This document shows, in pieces, positions 62,110 to 64,000 of a stretch of 64,000 nt of DNA. Each line of letters begins with the position of its first letter. Position 1 is the first letter of the stretch. This DNA is from Pseudoalteromonas sp. UG3-2 (lineage in GTDB: Bacteria > Pseudomonadota > Gammaproteobacteria > Enterobacterales > Alteromonadaceae), in assembly GCF_037120705.1 (NCBI RefSeq), contig NZ_JAWLJU010000002.1, positions 1,488,001 through 1,552,000 on the forward strand, in the 5' to 3' direction. The notes beneath the pieces were generated by a model, which did not search any database, was not told the DNA's origin, and was given only the letters and a program-made list of their open reading frames with translations. The translations under genes and the position numbers were made by a program.

Positions 62110-64000
62110 TTACATCACTAGCTGGCGAATATCGCTCAGGTAGTTAGCCAGTGTCACAGTAAAGCGAGCTGCTAGCGCACCGTCAATAACACGATGGTCG
62201 TATGAACAGCTTAGCGGCACCATCAGGCGCGGCTCAAACTCTTTACCATTCCACTTCGGTTTAAAGTCTGACTTAGACACACCTAAGATAGCCACTTCAG
62301 GGGCATTCACAATCGGTGTAAATGACGTACCACCAATGCCACCTAGGCTTGAGATAGTGAAACAGCCACCTTGCATATCCGATGAAGTCAGCTTGCCATC
62401 ACGAGCTTTCTTAGAGATTTCCATCAACTCACGCGACAGCTCAATGATGCCTTTCTTATTAACATCACGAACCACTGGTACCACTAGGCCATTTGGCGTA
62501 TCTACTGCGATACCAATGTGCACGTACTTCTTCAAGATCAAGCTTTCGCCGTCTTCAGACAGTGATGAGTTAAAGGTTGGGAAGTCTTCCAGTGCTTTAG
62601 CAGCGGCTTTCATTACGAATACTAATGGCGTGATCTTAACGTCCATTTTCTTCTTCTCAGCCAGCGCATTTTGCTCTTTACGGAACTTCTCAAGCTCAGT
62701 GATATCGGCTTCATCAAACTGCGTTACATGTGGAATTTGTACCCAGTTACGGTGAAGGTTAGCACCAGAAAGCTTGTTGATACGTGAAAGCTTCTTCTCT
62801 TCCACTTCACCAAACTTACTGAAGTCTACTTTTGGCCAAGGAATAAGACCTAACTCACCACCACCAGCGTTTCCACCTTTGCTAGCTTGACCAGACTCAA
62901 CTTGCTTAACCACTTCTTTAACGTAGTTTTGCACGTCTTCTTTCAGTACGCGGTTCTTGCGACCTGTGCCTTTAACGCGAGCCAAGTTAACGCCAAATTC
63001 GCGCGCTAAACGACGCACAACCGGTGAAGCATGGGCGTAGTCGTCATTAGCCACAAAGTCATCTTTTTGTGCTGATGCTTTGGCGGCCTCTGGTTTTTGC
63101 GCTTGGGCTTTCTCAGCAGGTTTCTCTGCAGGCTTGTCAGCTGGCTTTTCTGACTGCTTTTCTGCCGGAGCCGAACCTTCCACCTCAAAGACAAAAATCA
63201 ATGAGCCAGTTGAGACCTTATCACCCGTGTTTACCTTAACTTCTTTCACTTTACCCGCGAAAGGAGCAGGTACTTCCATAGAGGCCTTATCGCCTTCAAC
63301 GGTCAGTAATGACTGCTCTTCTTCAACCGCGTCACCCGCTGCCACTAAGATTTCTGTTACTTCTACTTCGTCGCCACCGATGTCAGGCACATGCACTTCT
63401 TTCTCGCTGCTGCCTACAGGCTCGGATTGCGCGGCTTCTGAGTCATTTGATGATGCACTTTCAGATGCTGCAGCGTCACCACTGCCAGCCGTTTCAAAGA
63501 TAAAAATCAATGAGCCAGTGGATACCGTATCGCCGGTATTCACTTTAATTTCTGCTACGGTACCGGCAAACGGCGCCGGCACTTCCATTGACGCTTTATC
63601 GCCTTCAACGGTGATCAGTGACTGTTCTTCTTCAACGCTATCGCCTTCAGACACTAGAATTTCGGTGACTTCAACATCGTCGCCGCCAATGTCTGGCACG
63701 TGCACTTCTTTGCGCTCGGTTTTGCCCGATGACGCTTCAGCTGGAGCCGATTCTTGCTGTTGCGATGCTTCTGACTCTTTACTCTCTTCTTTTTCACCGT
63801 CTGCGGCGTCAAAGATCATAATTAATGAGCCAGTTGAAACCGTATCGCCTTCAGCAACTTTGATTTCTTTAACCGTTCCGGCCACTGAGGCAGGCACTTC
63901 CATCGAGGCTTTATCACCCTCTACGGTAATAAGCGACTGCTCTTCTTCAACCGAATCCCCTACGCTTACTAGGATCTCGGTTACTTCAACCTCATCGGCA
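62110..64000 (-). CDS. aceF: pyruvate dehydrogenase E2, dihydrolipoyl acetyltransferase (partial at window edge)
   Basis: At least 630 residues are visible; the N-terminus lies outside the window. Three lipoyl domains appear in tandem: the first is cut at the edge, and each has the lipoylation motif [10 protein letters not shown] (target Lys). They are joined by Ala/Glu/Ser-rich swinging linkers. A peripheral subunit-binding domain ([13 protein letters not shown]) and the catalytic domain with SYDHRVIDG (His/Asp) complete the core. The frame reads without a stop to base 64000, so the internal Met at 63903 is not the start. aceE is expected upstream, beyond the edge. Confidence 0.95.
   Translation of the reverse strand, partial: ADEVEVTEILVSVGDSVEEEQSLITVEGDKASMEVPASVAGTVKEIKVAEGDTVSTGSLIMIFDAADGEKEESKESEASQQQESAPAEASSGKTERKEVHVPDIGGDDVEVTEILVSEGDSVEEEQSLITVEGDKASMEVPAPFAGTVAEIKVNTGDTVSTGSLIFIFETAGSGDAAASESASSNDSEAAQSEPVGSSEKEVHVPDIGGDEVEVTEILVAAGDAVEEEQSLLTVEGDKASMEVPAPFAGKVKEVKVNTGDKVSTGSLIFVFEVEGSAPAEKQSEKPADKPAEKPAEKAQAQKPEAAKASAQKDDFVANDDYAHASPVVRRLAREFGVNLARVKGTGRKNRVLKEDVQNYVKEVVKQVESGQASKGGNAGGGELGLIPWPKVDFSKFGEVEEKKLSRINKLSGANLHRNWVQIPHVTQFDEADITELEKFRKEQNALAEKKKMDVKITPLVFVMKAAAKALEDFPTFNSSLSEDGESLILKKYVHIGIAVDTPNGLVVPVVRDVNKKGIIELSRELMEISKKARDGKLTSSDMQGGCFTISSLGGIGGTSFTPIVNAPEVAILGVSKSDFKPKWNGKEFEPRLMVPLSCSYDHRVIDGALAARFTVTLANYLSDIRQLVM

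Noticed and set aside
62110..63903. complete aceF starting at the Met at 63903
   Set aside because: The same frame continues without a stop to the window edge and encodes the rest of a lipoyl domain, so the gene is cut by the edge.

Overview
The window is chromosomal DNA from a marine-type gammaproteobacterium, most likely in or near the Alteromonadales (Pseudoalteromonas/Idiomarina/Shewanella-like). This is inferred from gene families and gene order: lptD-surA-pdxA-rsmA-apaG-apaH beside a divergent amgK-murU-djlA cluster, an NhaD sodium/proton antiporter, DUF368, YgiF/YgiM neighbours, PatZ and a three-lipoyl AceF. The exact genus cannot be fixed by reading. Coding density is high and base composition looks fairly even, except for one clearly AT-rich gene near 42 kb. 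I see no tRNA, rRNA, CRISPR array, transposase or integrase gene.

Layout. 0-7.4 kb: YghU-type glutathione transferase, EF-P-like YeiP, a secreted ATP-dependent DNA ligase, a HAD phosphatase, a TonB-dependent receptor and SixA. 7.5-18.5 kb: an M16 insulysin-like protease, a GGDEF-EAL protein, a long structured non-coding stretch (12.9-13.75 kb), an MmcQ/YjbR protein, phosphofructokinase, NhaD, a 2OG-Fe(II) oxygenase and a DUF368 (PopT-type) undecaprenyl-phosphate translocase. 18.8-29 kb: envelope block with djlA, the cell-wall recycling pair amgK-murU, and the lptD-surA-pdxA-rsmA-apaG-apaH operon. 29-41 kb: a chemoreceptor with a FliA-like promoter, transketolase, metK with a MetJ operator, an HDOD protein, YgiF-like CYTH-CHAD, YgiM, an alanine symporter, and CtlX divergent from an Lrp/AsnC regulator.

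41-43.5 kb is the most accessory-looking part: a lone AT-rich P-loop ATPase followed by about 900 bp of non-coding DNA. That DNA holds a long inverted repeat able to form a three-way junction, then two tandem copies of a structured repeat. 43.5-64 kb: M17 aminopeptidase with CstA, SOS-controlled dinB, Tas-like aldo/keto reductase, NUDIX, NYN, SIMPL, a PatZ-type acyl-CoA ligase/acetyltransferase, a voltage-gated-type K+ channel, a propeller-PAS sensor without an output domain, several small genes, and the end of a pyruvate dehydrogenase operon (aceF cut by the window edge, then lpdA).

The main unexplained structure is repeat DNA. A 164-bp foldback, MITE-like element occurs in two full copies (18.6 kb and 60.1 kb), with several end remnants elsewhere. 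Its terminal arms change together between copies, so pairing appears to be preserved. Regulatory sites that could be read include a consensus LexA box (dinB), a MetJ box (metK), a sigma-28-like promoter (chemoreceptor), and palindromes near ctlX and between the TonB receptor and sixA.
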